64,000 bases of DNA from Anthostomella pinea (GCA_963556695.1 CAUWAG010000013.1:62001-126000); one strand, 5' to 3'; counted from the first letter of the stretch, positions 32,097 to 42,975 are shown. Notes: generated by a model from the sequence alone, not told the origin. Numbers and translations are program-made.

Positions 32097-33104
32097 ACCC
32101 CATCAGTGAGGGAGAGATTGGATATATAAGGATGGACATTTCCTAGCTAGACAGATAGACAGTCTCTACCTTAGTGATCAATCTAAGCATCTTAGCCAAC
32201 CCTAAGGTGGGAAAAATCTCCTGACGACTCGACTATTCAGTGAACCCAGTTCAGACCAAGCCCCAGTATCTGAGTGTCTTCTAGTTGACAGAAGCCTCTA
32301 TCGTCTTTTGTGTTGACTTACCTCAGAACATAAACCCTATAGAACCCTTTAGCCTTATAGGTTAGACGGCTCGTCACACGTCGCTCGATGTTGTCGAACG
32401 AGCTGGAAATTCGCGTCATCTGGGCTCGGAGTCAAAGAGACTAGAGTTGCATACTCTTCACTTTTGCTTGTTCCATTGAACTTGACGACGTATCTCGCCA
32501 AGAAAGGTCCGTTGACAGCCCTGATCTGGCGTCCCATGTATGCAGCGTCTAGGTCCAAACGCCAAAACGCAATGGGGTCCTCGGTAGCTCGCGAGGTTAG
32601 GAGGGTGGTGAGGTTCGATGGGTATATCGCCAGGTCTTTGATGTTCAGGAACGGGAAGCGGAAAGATTCGATTTTTTTACTTATTGGTTTATGCCCAGAA
32701 GCCTCCAGCTTAACGCCTGTGCCGGTAACGTCGCTCATAGCCTGACATAAAATGTGAAGGTCGGGTTGGTGGTTCTCTGGCAGCGCAGAACCCCATGCAG
32801 AATTTGCAATTTCCCGTCGATCCGCGACGCTGAGCTCGTTCATCCATGTGGATAGAATTGTCTGCTTTTGCTGCTCGATCCTTGTTTTCAATGACCTGTA
32901 CAAAGTGGCGATCGACGTCGATAGGTACTGTACTCGCTTGCGTGCTTCAGTCTCGTTGAGAATCTCGGGCATGTCGAACCCACTCGCATTGGGGCCGTAG
33001 CCGAGAGAGCTGAGGTATCGAATTGGGTTGTCGATATCGGGATTGTAACCATATAACGCATGCCAGCAGGGGCCGGGTCTGCGCAGGTAGGTGTGCACAT
33101 CCAT

Positions 33105-34242
33105 CTAGGCTGAAGTTCGTATAGCAAAGGTAACAAGCAGGGGGGGAGGAATCGGAGGGACCTGACGCTACAAGTGAAAAGGTGCGACAAATGGTAGTGA
33201 ACAGCGTGCGATACTGCAGTCTGCAAGTAGTATAGAGAACCTGGTTCAAGGTGATGAGAAAACGCACTCTGTATCTGAACGTGCTACCCGGGTTCCCTGA
33301 TAGTGTGTCAAAAAATTGCGGCGCGAGGAAAGCGATTTGCATGAAGATTGAGGGTTGTGAACTGCAGCAACATTGAGTGGAGGAGAAAACTCCGTCGAGA
33401 CGAATGCAGTCGAATTTCAGAATTTGAGGCTGCCAGCGCCTACGGCGTTGTTGTGGTGATGCCCGGGTCAAATGTGTCCCGCGGAAGACACTCCCGCAGC
33501 TATACTGGCCGCGACAGGAGGGATAGCGTGAGGCCCGCCATACCCTCCACTACGCAGTCCGGAAACCTAGTCTGGATACCTATCAGCTACTGAATTGACG
33601 TAAGTCGTGCGTCTCGTATTAGCAGAGAAAAGACTTTCTGCTAGACTTGCAGTCTTTCGTTCAATCAAAACGCCTATAATTACTGACCCATGTATGCCTT
33701 AGGCATGAACTGGGAAACGGTGAACTGCAGGTTGGATTGGGTCATCTCGAAACTTGCCTTGAACTATTTTGAGCAATCTCTCAGGTTGGACACTCTTGGT
33801 CCAGGCACACACTGGCGTATATCTACACAATCAGGCCAAAGTGCATCAGAATGGTATGAATTGGTGCCGCTTCTTTGTCTCAGCCACAGGTTAGGCATCC
33901 ATATCAAGTTTACCGACCTTTATGATGAGAATGAAAAGATGAACTAGTTAAATGACACAAAGAAGCTTCGGATTATAGACCACCAAGCCCCTGACGCACA
34001 TTGATGTCGTGAACCAGGTTCCTCCGCGCCCGGCCTCGTACAAGCCTTCCTGATTGTCACTTTCAAAACTGCGCCAACCGCACAGCAAACGCTGAAATGG
34101 CTTCATAATCGCAGGAAAACATCCCGCCAAGCGCCCTAAAGACGCAGGCCAACTTGGCAGAGCTCAGTCTCACCGACGACACCGCCTCGGGAAAGGCGGA
34201 CGATGCCACCATAGACAACAGCGCGATGCCACTGCTGCTGAA
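33105..34242. other. intergenic/relic region
   Basis: An ORF at 33690-33947 shows no domain. The stretch separates two decayed genes and is moderately AT-rich near 33590-33690. Nothing certain is seen. Confidence 0.4.
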
Positions 34243-35101
34243 TTGCCATGCTCGGCTTGTACTTGGACGCCATCTAAACAAGAGTACGCTCTATACGAAA
34301 GTAACGTGAAGCTCTTCTACGCTCTTTACCACCGAGGAGCGTGGTCCCTGGGTACCAAATACATCTTGAAAGAACGAAATGTAACAGCGCCCAATTTTGA
34401 GGTTGCAAACATTCAGTTTCTTCGTCAAAACACGGGCTTGCCTGTTCCAGAAGTGATCAAGGCCTGGGAGGAGGACAACGGGAGATATTTCGAGATGATC
34501 TCTCGATTCCCCGGTACAACACTCGAGGAAGCTTGGTCGTCGTTATCGAAGGAGGATATCCAGCGTATCGCCCAACAGGTGGGTGGTTAAATCAAGGAGA
34601 TGCGTGCACTCACCTCGGAGACAATGGATAGCCTGGGCGGGCACCCCCTGTACAGCGCTTTCCTCTTCGACACCTCTTACGCACCACACGGTCCATTCCA
34701 TAGCGACGATGCGTTTCTCGATGAGGTCATTGGTCTATTGAAAGGTATCAGCGCAGAGACGGGAGCCAAATTAAGGATGCATGCTCCGACGTGCAGGCCT
34801 TATACCTTTTACCCATGGCGATCTGGCGGCAGTCAACATCATTGTCCACAATGGCAACCTCTCGGGTATCATCGACTTCGAGAATAGCGGCTACTATCCA
34901 GTATGGTGGGAATCAGCTAAATGTTCATTGGGGTTTTCGAAATCTGATGCCGATTGGAAAAGGGCGTCGCAGAAGGAGATCCCACGTTATGAAGAAGGAC
35001 TTCGATGGTGGCAGTGCTGGCGCATACTTGAGAGGAAGCCCGAGTCCGAGGAGGCTCTCAAAATCCCGGATAGCCTGCCAAACGCAGCCAGCACGCCCTA
35101 A
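34243..35101 (+). pseudogene. decayed aminoglycoside phosphotransferase (APH)-family kinase gene
   Basis: Fungal APH/choline-kinase-like sequence in pieces. The first part has LYHRGAWSLGTKYILKERN and FEVANIQFLRQNTGLPVPE, then reaches TAA after QQVGG (34587-34589) where the family continues through IKEMRALTSETMDS. Near 34780 the sense moves to another frame, which holds the catalytic-loop motif PFTHGDLAAVNIIVHNGN and the metal-binding segment GIIDFENSGYYPVWWE, ending at 35101. One nonsense codon plus one frameshift make it non-functional as written. The 5' end is unclear because frames also mix before 34290. Such kinase genes are abundant and fast-evolving in filamentous fungi. Confidence 0.72.
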
Positions 35102-35447
35102 TCAGGTGTGGCTTTACCTGGAGTCCATAAGATTTGAACGGTACATCCTGTAATCATGGCTAGTTATCATCATTCAATTCATTGTCTCACAAGTCTTAAC
35201 AACTGTTTCTTGAGAATTAGAAAAGCTTGATGTCGTTATATTATATTTCTAGAGAACCCCCATAGCGGGTTGTGTTCCTTCGAGAGACGGCGTCCCTCTG
35301 GTAAGAATTCTAACCATCCCCATACATGTTGCACGGCGGGCAGACGTATAAGACCAACCCATTCGACATTTTCCCCCAATCCGAATATTCAACCGCTAAC
35401 CACCACTCGCGCATAATTTCTCCACACCACCCGCAAGCCTTTCATAC
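35102..35447. other. intergenic region
   Basis: AT-rich sequence after the kinase relic and before the convergent secreted-protein gene. No feature is recognised. Confidence 0.45.
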
Positions 35448-35888
35448 CTACAGCACAGCAGTGAGGCTCGTGACCGGCACATCAAACGCCGTAGTCCCAG
35501 CCTCAATCTCCGCAAAGCCCGACGCGTTCTTCGCCGCCCCGGTCTCGCCGTCAACAAACAAGTGCGCGACGCTGATCTTGATAAGCTCGCGCTCCGAAGC
35601 CCCTGTCCACATCGACTGCACGGTCGAGCCGGCCGCCTGCTCGCCGACCGCGTCGCAGGTCAGCCATCCCTGCTGGATGTAGATCGGGTGGCAGACGACG
35701 TTGTACGCCGGGGCGCCGGCGACGTAGCCGGCCGGCGCCGTGATGTTGAAGCTGGCGATGCAGCCGCCGGGCGAGCAGCCTTCTATGAAGTTGGTCGCAG
35801 AACCCAAGGCCGCGTTGCGCGTGGTGTGCGGGAAGGCGGCGATTGTGGCCGTGAGGGCGGTGAGAACGGCGATGAAGGAGGGATACAT
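35448..35888 (-). CDS. small secreted cysteine-containing protein
   Basis: A 146-residue protein with an N-terminal signal (MYPSFIAVLTALTATIAAFP) and a compact mature domain. The mature part has CSPGGC, an ITAPAGYVAGAPAYNVVCHP core and WLTCDAVG, giving four cysteines that could make two disulfides. The C-terminal half is rich in Val, Thr and Ala, with no membrane segment or GPI signal. It resembles the many small secreted beta-rich proteins of plant-associated and saprotrophic ascomycetes. The precise family is not recognised, so an effector role is only a possibility. Single exon, intact. Confidence 0.72.
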   Translation of the reverse strand: MYPSFIAVLTALTATIAAFPHTTRNAALGSATNFIEGCSPGGCIASFNITAPAGYVAGAPAYNVVCHPIYIQQGWLTCDAVGEQAAGSTVQSMWTGASERELIKISVAHLFVDGETGAAKNASGFAEIEAGTTAFDVPVTSLTAVL

Positions 35889-37003
35889 GGTGGCAGCTTA
35901 TTTAACGAAAGAGCCTTGGATGCGAGGCCTGGTGCAGTGTAGGTTTGTTGGGGGGAGGTGATGACGGATGAGATTGTGGATGGCAGTCTCTGCTGGGCCT
36001 GCATTAGATCAGTGGTCGACATGAGCTTTTAATAAAGCTCACTCATCCGTAACCCCGACCTTGCTTACATGCAGATCATGATCGAGCCTCGTATTCAGCC
36101 CGAGCTAGACTAAATCTGCAGGGCGGTCAGCAAGGGGGCATGTCACGGTTCTCAGCTGAGGTCGTAGTACTTACTCAGCAGGCAGTGTGATTTGGTGGCA
36201 CACGGACGCCCTGGTCGAGGAAGTCGTACAATGTGTCATGCGGGAGCTTTGGCTGATGGAAGGTAAGCAGAAAGCCCTCCTGGTTTGCTAAGCTTATATG
36301 CAGCCGGGGCCCGAGGGCCGACGTCGCCCGTGAATGGGTGGTCTTGTGGTTGTGAGAGCATGGGTTCCTCTGTAGGAATGCCCTGCTGGCGATCTCTCTC
36401 CTAATATGACTGGAGATTGGACATTCAAGGCAGGCGCAGTGTCTGTTGGGCAAAGTATTGCTTCTCATTTCGACCCTGGTCGTTGTCGCAGCATCTCTGA
36501 TTATTACGCAAAATGAGCCAAGGTACATGTATCACGTTATAGCCGGTATTATACAGGCTCTTATACCTAGCGGCTGTCTGGGGGCGAGAGGTTAGGTATG
36601 TTATGCCGGTATGATATGCCGGTATGATATTTGTGATGAGCGGATGATACATATCACGTATAATAGGAGTCGGTAATCCAGCACTAGCTATTCATTACAA
36701 TCAGGGGTGACTATGGTACAATGAGCTGGATGCTAGCACCACACTCTTGGGTAGGCGAATGTAGCTGAGCAATGCGTTCCATCAAAGAACACCAGCAGGA
36801 GCTTTACATGTGGATGTCGTATACCGTATCGTTCAGCTTTCAGATCCCGAGCGCAGAGAGCGTTACCTCCGCTGACACGATGCTGACACCGCCATCCGGT
36901 AAGTTACAACAGAATTCGCCGTTCCCCGTTCAGTCGTCGCCTGTCCATTCCAACCTCGAGCAACGCATCGCTGCTGTCACAACTTGTCTTCCCATATGGC
37001 CCC
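35889..37003. other. 1.1-kb intergenic region
   Basis: A short TATGCCGGTATGATA tandem motif lies near 36595-36630. ORFs at 36175-36652 are unsupported. Nothing else is recognised. Confidence 0.45.
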
Positions 37004-38269
37004 TCATATATCTTGCATCCACTCGCAGTCGTCGGCGTAAGGAATTAATTGCTGAGGAGCCGACACGAGACGCTGTCCCCATGTCAACGGCCCGTCGTCG
37101 TTTGCCACTATCTCGCGAGAGCATGCCGCTTGTAACTTGACGACCTTTAGTGTCGTTAAGCTGGGAAAGCCCTGTTCGTTGTCGTTCCAGAAAGCATCGA
37201 ACACTGCGAGGTCCTGCACCAGGTAGAAATCATATTGGTTGAGTTCCTCGTCGTCGAAGCCCACGTCCTTGCAGTAACAACAATCAACTTTCCACATGCC
37301 GAAGGTAAGGACCTTCATGCGAGGGAGGAGGATCTCTACCATGGTTGCCACCGCCTGCCACTGTAACAGGTCGTAAATGCATGGCCCGAGAACCCCTAGT
37401 CCCACATGTGTGATCCTGGCCAGGAAGCGTGAGCTCAGCTGAATCGGTGGAGTAAGGATGGGACCTGTTCTGTCTCCCGAATTGCAGTAGAACATGCCCG
37501 GGCTCCTCTTCCAGGCCATAATGTCGTAGATATCGCTTTCCTCGTCAAGGTCATCAGATCGATCGTGTTCGTGGCGTCCGCTTGCTGCGAGATAGGGGCT
37601 CTGTCCGTTGGGATCCTCCATGGCCGGGCAAACATATGGGTTTGTGCCAACACCGGTGTCCTGGAATATTAAAAAGATATCAACTTTCGGGTTGAACGGG
37701 AGCGCACGCCGTGATGGAGTACCGTAGAACTTGATTGCCATGGATCGAAATGCTCTGTTGATTCGAAAAACGTTCATATCCGCCCACTGTCGAGGATTGT
37801 AGACAACGACTTGGGCAACCCAGTCGGAAGGGAACCTTAGCGGGTAGCTGGGGTTGCATTGAGAACGTCCGCAGAGGAAATATTGCCCAACAGCTAGTTC
37901 GAATACGGCGAGGAGGAGTTCGGCTGGCAGAGCCATCAGCCTTGAACATGTTGAGGAGGATTCCGACGTATGCGGTAAAACGGGCTGCTTCGGCGCTGGT
38001 CCCGACTGAGGAGCTCTCTGCTTTGCAGCGCATTTCGCTTCGTTTCTTAATGTCTCGAACACTGTCGCACCAGGTGAGGCTTGGTTGGTGGGACGAAGAC
38101 GGGCATCGTCGACACACGCGTGCTCGCACTTCATGAAGCATTTGGCCGCACCAAAAGCACGTCTCCAACCTGGTCGGGACCGTGTTTCGGGAATATCTAG
38201 GTAAATCGAATCTGGTGCGTTGCCTATGAAGAGCCTGGTACCTGAGACTTCGGATTCTGGGGCAGCCAT
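37004..38269 (-). CDS. F-box-like protein, hypothetical
   Basis: A 421-residue single-exon protein starting MAAPESEVSGTRLFIGNAPD. After a basic, Ser/Pro-rich N-terminus there is a short F-box-like helix pair (LMALPAELLLAVFELAVGQY, about residues 111-131). A longer C-terminal part follows, with NPRQWADMNVFRINRAFRSM and leucine-rich stretches. That layout matches the large fungal group of F-box-like proteins that recruit targets to SCF ligases, though the C-terminal recognition domain is not identified. A cluster of Cys (VDCCYCKD) lies near residue 350. No breaks are seen. Confidence in the ORF is high; in the F-box role it is moderate. Confidence 0.68.
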   Translation of the reverse strand: MAAPESEVSGTRLFIGNAPDSIYLDIPETRSRPGWRRAFGAAKCFMKCEHACVDDARLRPTNQASPGATVFETLRNEAKCAAKQRAPQSGPAPKQPVLPHTSESSSTCSRLMALPAELLLAVFELAVGQYFLCGRSQCNPSYPLRFPSDWVAQVVVYNPRQWADMNVFRINRAFRSMAIKFYGTPSRRALPFNPKVDIFLIFQDTGVGTNPYVCPAMEDPNGQSPYLAASGRHEHDRSDDLDEESDIYDIMAWKRSPGMFYCNSGDRTGPILTPPIQLSSRFLARITHVGLGVLGPCIYDLLQWQAVATMVEILLPRMKVLTFGMWKVDCCYCKDVGFDDEELNQYDFYLVQDLAVFDAFWNDNEQGFPSLTTLKVVKLQAACSREIVANDDGPLTWGQRLVSAPQQLIPYADDCEWMQDI

Positions 38270-38940
38270 GGTCGTGAGCGGTGACGGTGGCTATGCTTGA
38301 GGATTGCGACAATGACCTAGGAATTTGTTCGCACGAAAAGTGGCATGAGAGTGTTCCCTAGATAGTTCTTACCGCACTTGTTGCGCTGCTGTCGACGAGA
38401 TCCACGTCTTCGAATCCGAGCTCTGCAGTAGACGGTGTGACAGGTACACAGTCGCTGGAAGATTTTTGCGCCAGCAAGGTGCAGCAGTCCGTGGCTGATG
38501 TGCGGCAGTCGAAATGGGAGAAGCAGTGCGCGTGGTGGGTGCCGACGTTGCCAGTGCGACGAGGCGCATTAGATGCGAGGTGTGGTTACTGGGCAGCAGA
38601 ACATTCGACCGTAGAATCTTTCAGTTTCAAACACAACCAGAATTCTGGGTTGAATCTCGCTATGGAAAGAGGTGCTGAGAATTAGTTGCAAGGCACTGAG
38701 TCTGGCTGCGGTTGCAGCTGTGATGTGTACCCAAGTTTCTGAGGTTGTAATGTGACGGGTACGTGTTGACATGTACTAACACCACAGCTGTTGACCTGCA
38801 TGGAGTCTGTGCTCCAGCATTAATATTGGTATTAGATAATATCTGATAGAACATGGAGGTTATCCCACCAGCCTTTGGCACTCTCCCACCAGCAACTTCA
38901 CGCTGGCAGGAGCTCCGCAGGGATGCCCATTTGTCGGCCC
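38270..38940. other. intergenic region
   Basis: Upstream of the F-box-like gene and downstream of the PTH11-like gene, both on the minus strand. No feature is seen. Confidence 0.45.
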
Positions 38941-40643
38941 CTATCCATCGTGTGTAATGTTGACCTGCCGACTAACATAAATGTTCCTCTCGTGACCTTC
39001 GCCCATTATCTTCCGCTGGCTCTCACTATCGGACAGGCTCAAGCTGTCCTTGTCGTGACTGGCGCCGACCTGCGTTGTTACGCCAGTAGCCCCGTGTTTA
39101 CCGGGACGGGGTGTCGACGTGGAAGGTAGTTCGAATCCGTCCTCCTCGGCGTAGGTGCGGCGAGAGTCGAGCGGAAATGCGTATTTCCTGCTCCTCCCGC
39201 CCCACGTATTCGTGCCGGGCCCGCTGTCCGCATTGCTGAGACCAAATACCCTTCGGAATAACGGCTTAAGGGTCGCCATGCTACCCACCGCCACACCAAG
39301 ACCGTTCTCGGCATATCTGCACGTGTGAGGGTTAGGGTATCAAGTCGAGATCAGGGCTGAGACGGAAAGCCGATGAATGAACTTACCCCCAGATGACTAT
39401 GTCACTAACTGCGAACAAGTAGTTCTCGGCGTCTGTGAGGCCGACGGTGTACTTCAGGCGTATACATGCGCTGAGGGAAGCAAAGAATCCTGTCCTGAAG
39501 TTAGACAACGACCATCAAGTCGGACAGGATTGGAGCAGACTGACCCAGGCCCAGCACGAACGAAACGGATATTTTAGAGTTCCGGTTCATATTCACCTTC
39601 CAGAGCAGAAGGATGGGCATGAAGGCGGTGACCCAGTCCGTGAGGATGTTGACTGCTGTAGTAGCGTAGTAGATATCTACAGAGATGTGTCAGTCCACGG
39701 GCGCCGGCTGGTGATGGACAGCGACGCGAGGCCAAGGGGAAACTGACCAGCCAAAATCTTCATGTCGTTGCATTTGCCGCCGTTCTGGAGCAGACTTGTG
39801 TCCCAAGCAGCAGCAACCGGGTTACACTCTGTGAGAGTTGGTTAGCTATGTGCTCTCGCCAATCCGGTTAGAAATAACGGATTGCCTGCTTACGGAGTAT
39901 GATATACATCATGGCTATCAGGTTCTATGATTGATCAGTATTCACGTCGAGTGAGATGGTACCATGGACTGCGAACCATTATAGTGAACATGCCTATGAT
40001 GACGTATTGCATCCATATGAATGATTTTCGGTTCTATTGCAGATTTCAAGTTAGCCTCAGGCGTTTCCTCTTATTCTTGACTGGGACGTGTGGTGTTCAT
40101 ATGCTTGCTTACCTGGGCGATCCGGATCAACATGAGACTAATGCTCATCTTGACAGGTATAACTGAAGCACAGTAGAAGACCTCAAAAAGGAAGAACCAC
40201 TGCAGTCGATGATCAGCACACGTCACGGGAGGCGGATGGAATGACTACACACAAAGAGTCCGCGCTTTTCGTACCCCTCATTTCCTGGTAGAGCCAAGGT
40301 ACGGTTCGTAGCCCCGATGCCAGTCTAAATCCTTGGCACTTAGCGAACATTCCTGATAGTTTGACCGACACTCCTCGAGAGACTCACAAATGCACATGCG
40401 ATGCATGCTACTGTCAACACGGTGAATGGGAACTTTCGATAACAAAATTAGCTTGTGTTGGAACCCGAGGCAGGAGCGGTCGGCGAAATGTACCATGGCG
40501 ATAGTCATGGCCCAGTCTTCGAGCCCCCATGATGAGTAGCGGACTCTGCATATAACTCGCAGTATGTAGCAGATGTATCCCAGAAGACCAATGGTGATAA
40601 CGGCAGCCGCCAGATTTGGCGCATTGTCGGCATAGAGACCCAT
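38941..40643 (-). CDS. rhodopsin-domain integral membrane protein (PTH11/SAT4-like)
   Basis: A seven-transmembrane protein of the large fungal group related to PTH11 receptors and to SAT4-type cluster proteins. It starts MGLYADNAPNLAAAVITIGL at 40643. Coding sense then passes through many small exons: WGLEDWAMTIAM, FPFTVLTVACIACAF, GIGATNRTLALPGNEGYEKR, WFFLFEVFYCASVIPVKMSI, SFIWMQYVIIGMFTIM, NPVAAAWDTSLLQNGGKCND, IYYATTAVNILTDWVTAFMP, GFFASLSACIRLKYTVGLTD and YAENGLGVAVGSMATLKPLF. A Ser/Arg-rich cytoplasmic tail ends at 38941. About eight or nine introns of 50-130 bp are required and all have usable borders, so the gene looks intact. The ligand, if any, is unknown. It is the last nuclear gene before the mitochondrial insertion. 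Confidence 0.85.
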
Positions 40644-41269
40644 ATTGTACTGGCGTCGAGCTGGCTCCAGACGTTCCTCGTGGTAGGTCGTTATGAATAT
40701 CGTGGAGAGGCGGTGGGCGAACAGTGTTACCAACGCAGATATCTTATTATTCTCTCTCCACAACCCCAGGAGAGACTGATGTAATTGGTTTGTTGGAGGG
40801 GAAGCGATGCACCTACGGTAGTCCTACCGTTCGACTGACATCGGGCACATGAAGTTTCTTCGAATGGAATGAGAGGCGGCACCGCGTGACCTTTATCGAT
40901 GGGACCGGGTTTTCAAGCGTTAGCCTACCGTGTAACGTGTTCCACCCACCCTTTTGAGTGACCGGGTGTGGAGGGCGATCTGGCGCGGCAGATGGGTCGG
41001 GTAGGGCCAAGGACGCGAGGCGTTTGGTGAAAGCGATGGTTGTTCCTTGTTGCTGCTAGGTAATTGGAGAAACCAACTGATACACTCGAATAGGCGAGCC
41101 TCAAGACGACCGTCGGGCCGGCATGTTCAGATTTCATACCATACAACTCTGGCACAGTAAGTTCCCTGTTCAAGTCAGGGTATCCTACCATCAGGGTACA
41201 TAGTTTAATGGGTTACAACTTTAGGTCGTTCAGTCGACGCCCAGTGTCTAGGCCTCACCTTGAGCCTAG
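40644..41269. other. intergenic, left flank of the mitochondrial insertion
   Basis: Contains the promoter of the PTH11-like gene. An ORF at 40925-41191 has no domain. Nuclear-type GC content gives way to AT-rich mitochondrial sequence close to 41270. Confidence 0.5.
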
Positions 41270-41497
41270 CTTATTATTACTTCAGGTGATGTTATACATT
41301 CATTTTCTTGTAGCGCTTTAGGAATAAAATGTGATGCTCATCCAGGTAGATTAAATCAAGTCTCTGTTTTTGTTAATAGAGAAGGGGTTTTTTACGGTCA
41401 GTGTTCTGAGATATGTGGTATTTTGCACAGTTCAATGCCTATTGTTATAGAGTCAGTGAGCTTAGAGAAATTCTTGACATGATTAGAGGAACAGTAA
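41270..41497 (+). pseudogene. cox2: cox2 3' fragment (cytochrome c oxidase subunit 2), in NUMT
   Basis: The frame reads [20 protein letters not shown], then [20 protein letters not shown], then [20 protein letters not shown], and ends LEKFLTWLEEQ-stop, with TGA for Trp in FLTW. It holds the CuA ligand region ([14 protein letters not shown]), but everything upstream is missing. Only about the last 75 codons are present, so the copy is 5'-truncated at the insertion edge. Confidence 0.92.
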
Positions 41498-41616
41498 TAG
41501 AAAATTTACAACCCATTCTTTACTATATTAATAGAATTTTGGATTCAATTTTCCCTTTTCAATATATATCTACTATATACTAAATTTTTTTTTTTAAAAT
41601 AGTTAGTGATTATACA

Positions 41617-41889
41617 ATGGAACTGTTAGTCGGTTGTTCTATCTGTATAATTCTTATAGTAATAGGTATTACTTTAAACTTAAATTGAGAATCAATAGAT
41701 AACGAAAAGAATGTAGATATCCCAGTAGGAGGTATTCAATTACCCGAATTTGTTGGTTCAGAGCGTAAGCCTTCTTTTCCTCCTCCGCCTAAACAATCTA
41801 ATGAACCTTTTCCGGAAGTAGTTCAACCAAAAGGACCTTCTCAGGAAGTTCCTAATTTTGGGGATCCTGGTTTACCGCCTAAACATTAG
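41617..41889 (+). CDS. intact 90-codon mitochondrial-type ORF between cox2 and nad4L, in NUMT
   Basis: Starts MELLVGCSICIILIVIGITL, one hydrophobic membrane helix. One TGA (Trp in LNLNWES) follows, then a hydrophilic proline-rich tail (KPSFPPPPKQSNEPFPEVVQ) to TAG at 41887-41889. With the mitochondrial code it is fully open. With the nuclear code it would stop at that TGA after about 25 codons, so this nuclear copy cannot make it. The layout suggests a small inner-membrane protein encoded in the parent mitochondrial genome. I do not recognise a family. Confidence 0.55.
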
Positions 41890-42603
41890 ATTATTTACTT
41901 TTTAATTGTTTATCCTTATAGCTAATACACCTTTACCTAATTTGTTAGGCCTTATCTGTAATATTTTTGATCCTTTTTAATTCAGGTCTGTATTTATTTT
42001 TAAGGATAGTCTGTCTATTCGTCTTGTTGCTTAAATAATATAATAAGTTTTAATAATCTTATTATTGAATTATGTAGAGTACGTAGTATCAAGAGAACAT
42101 GCAGGCATATAAGAGATAAAATTTTGTCGCTCCGCGGTCAAATAATAATCTGAATAATTCCGTCCTTCCGGGGAAAGATTCAGTTGTCTAAAAAATTTAG
42201 TATTTAAAAATTTTTTTTTTTCTTATTATTTTTAATAATTAATAATGTATTTAATAAAATAGGTATTGAAGGTAAACCTAGGTGTAAGAAAGTTTATATT
42301 TATTAGATTTGATATCATATATTTATTAGATAAATATCTTATATGGTAATGCTATTATATTATAAGTAAAAGTTATAAATTTTAGATAGATAGCTATATT
42401 AAAAGGCGAAGTAGAGTGGCTTTTGAAATATTTATTTATTATGATCGTCTGCTTTAGTAGTTACTTATCCTCGTTTATTTAGTTTTATATAAATATTTGA
42501 TAATCTTTAGACCACTTTAAAAATCGAAGGTTTTTAATAGCCCTCTTTAATATTTATTTACTTTTATATATATATAAAAACATTTATTTAGACTAAATAT
42601 AAG
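41890..42603. other. mitochondrial intergenic spacer in NUMT
   Basis: About 0.7 kb of very AT-rich DNA. Short GC-rich clusters (CGCTCCGCGG near 42130 and CCGTCCTTCCGGGG near 42160) are typical of mobile GC clusters in fungal mitochondrial spacers. No gene seen. Confidence 0.6.
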
Positions 42604-42672
42604 GCGTGTTAGTTTAATGGTAGAATATAGTAGTACGGTTACTATCGTTTAAGTTCGAATCTTATACACACT
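42604..42672 (+). tRNA. trnR: mitochondrial tRNA-Arg (ACG), degraded copy in NUMT
   Basis: The anticodon stem TAGTA/TACTA closes the loop GTACGGT, with anticodon ACG. The T arm is TAAG/CTTA around TTCGAAT. The acceptor arms GCGTGTT and TACACAC pair at five of seven positions. The position just before nad4L matches Sordariomycete mitochondrial order. The mismatched acceptor fits a decaying copy. Confidence 0.65.
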
Positions 42673-42854
42673 TTTTAGCTTACTTATCAATATATATAAA
42701 ATATAATTACCCAAAATTATCAGTAGAGAGTATAACTTTTTATCTTTAAAACAATATAAAGGTGTAATAGATAAAACTTTAGTAACCTAATGACTATTAT
42801 ACTTATATGAACCCCAGAATCCTGCCATAATAGTTAATAACTATTATAAAGGGT

Positions 42855-42930
42855 AATAATTTAAACGGTAAAATTTGGGTTAATTAATCTATAATTATTC
42901 AAATGTGAGTTCGATTCTCATATGCCCCCC
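42855..42930 (+). tRNA. possible second mitochondrial tRNA, identity unresolved
   Basis: A good T arm (GTGAG, TTCGATT, CTCAT) and a GGG...CCC acceptor core suggest a tRNA, perhaps one with a long variable region. The anticodon stem cannot be placed unambiguously by eye, so I assign no amino acid. Confidence 0.3.
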
Positions 42931-42975
42931 TTCCCATATGGGGTTTATACAATAATTTAAATTAAAAAATATATA

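Larger units (their letters stand above)
31891..32378. mobile_element. solo LTR of a retrotransposon, 488 bp, with 5-bp target duplication
   Basis: It starts TGTTACGA and ends TCGTCACA, imperfect terminal inverted repeats with TG...CA ends. It is flanked on both sides by CGTCG (31886-31890 and 32379-32383). Inside are two TCACGTGA E-boxes, a tandem pair of hairpin units (TTGGATA...TATCCAA) near 32031-32096, and a TATATAAG box at about 32123. No gag or pol lies beside it, so it is a solo LTR left by recombination. Confidence 0.88.
29732..33104 (-). pseudogene. decayed large fungal orphan gene, split by a solo LTR
   Basis: On the minus strand the N-terminal part starts MDVHTYLRRPGPCWHALYGY at 33104 and stays open to the LTR at 32378. 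Beyond the LTR, coding sense resumes in frame (TTVSEGILVLEMQSRLYKFL) to TGA after QLRDVE near 31640. Further segments follow: VLREVVVSTIESIEVWKCI at 31327, an acidic stretch near 30070-30200, and a C-terminal block with TPKSMDVADFLFIQQGP and RQYAWTNAHM ending at 29732. Several stops (TGA, TAG) and frame changes separate the pieces. The parts resemble a large uncharacterised protein family of filamentous fungi with an acidic middle and a conserved C-terminus. Function is unknown. The LTR is only one of several lesions. Confidence 0.65.
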
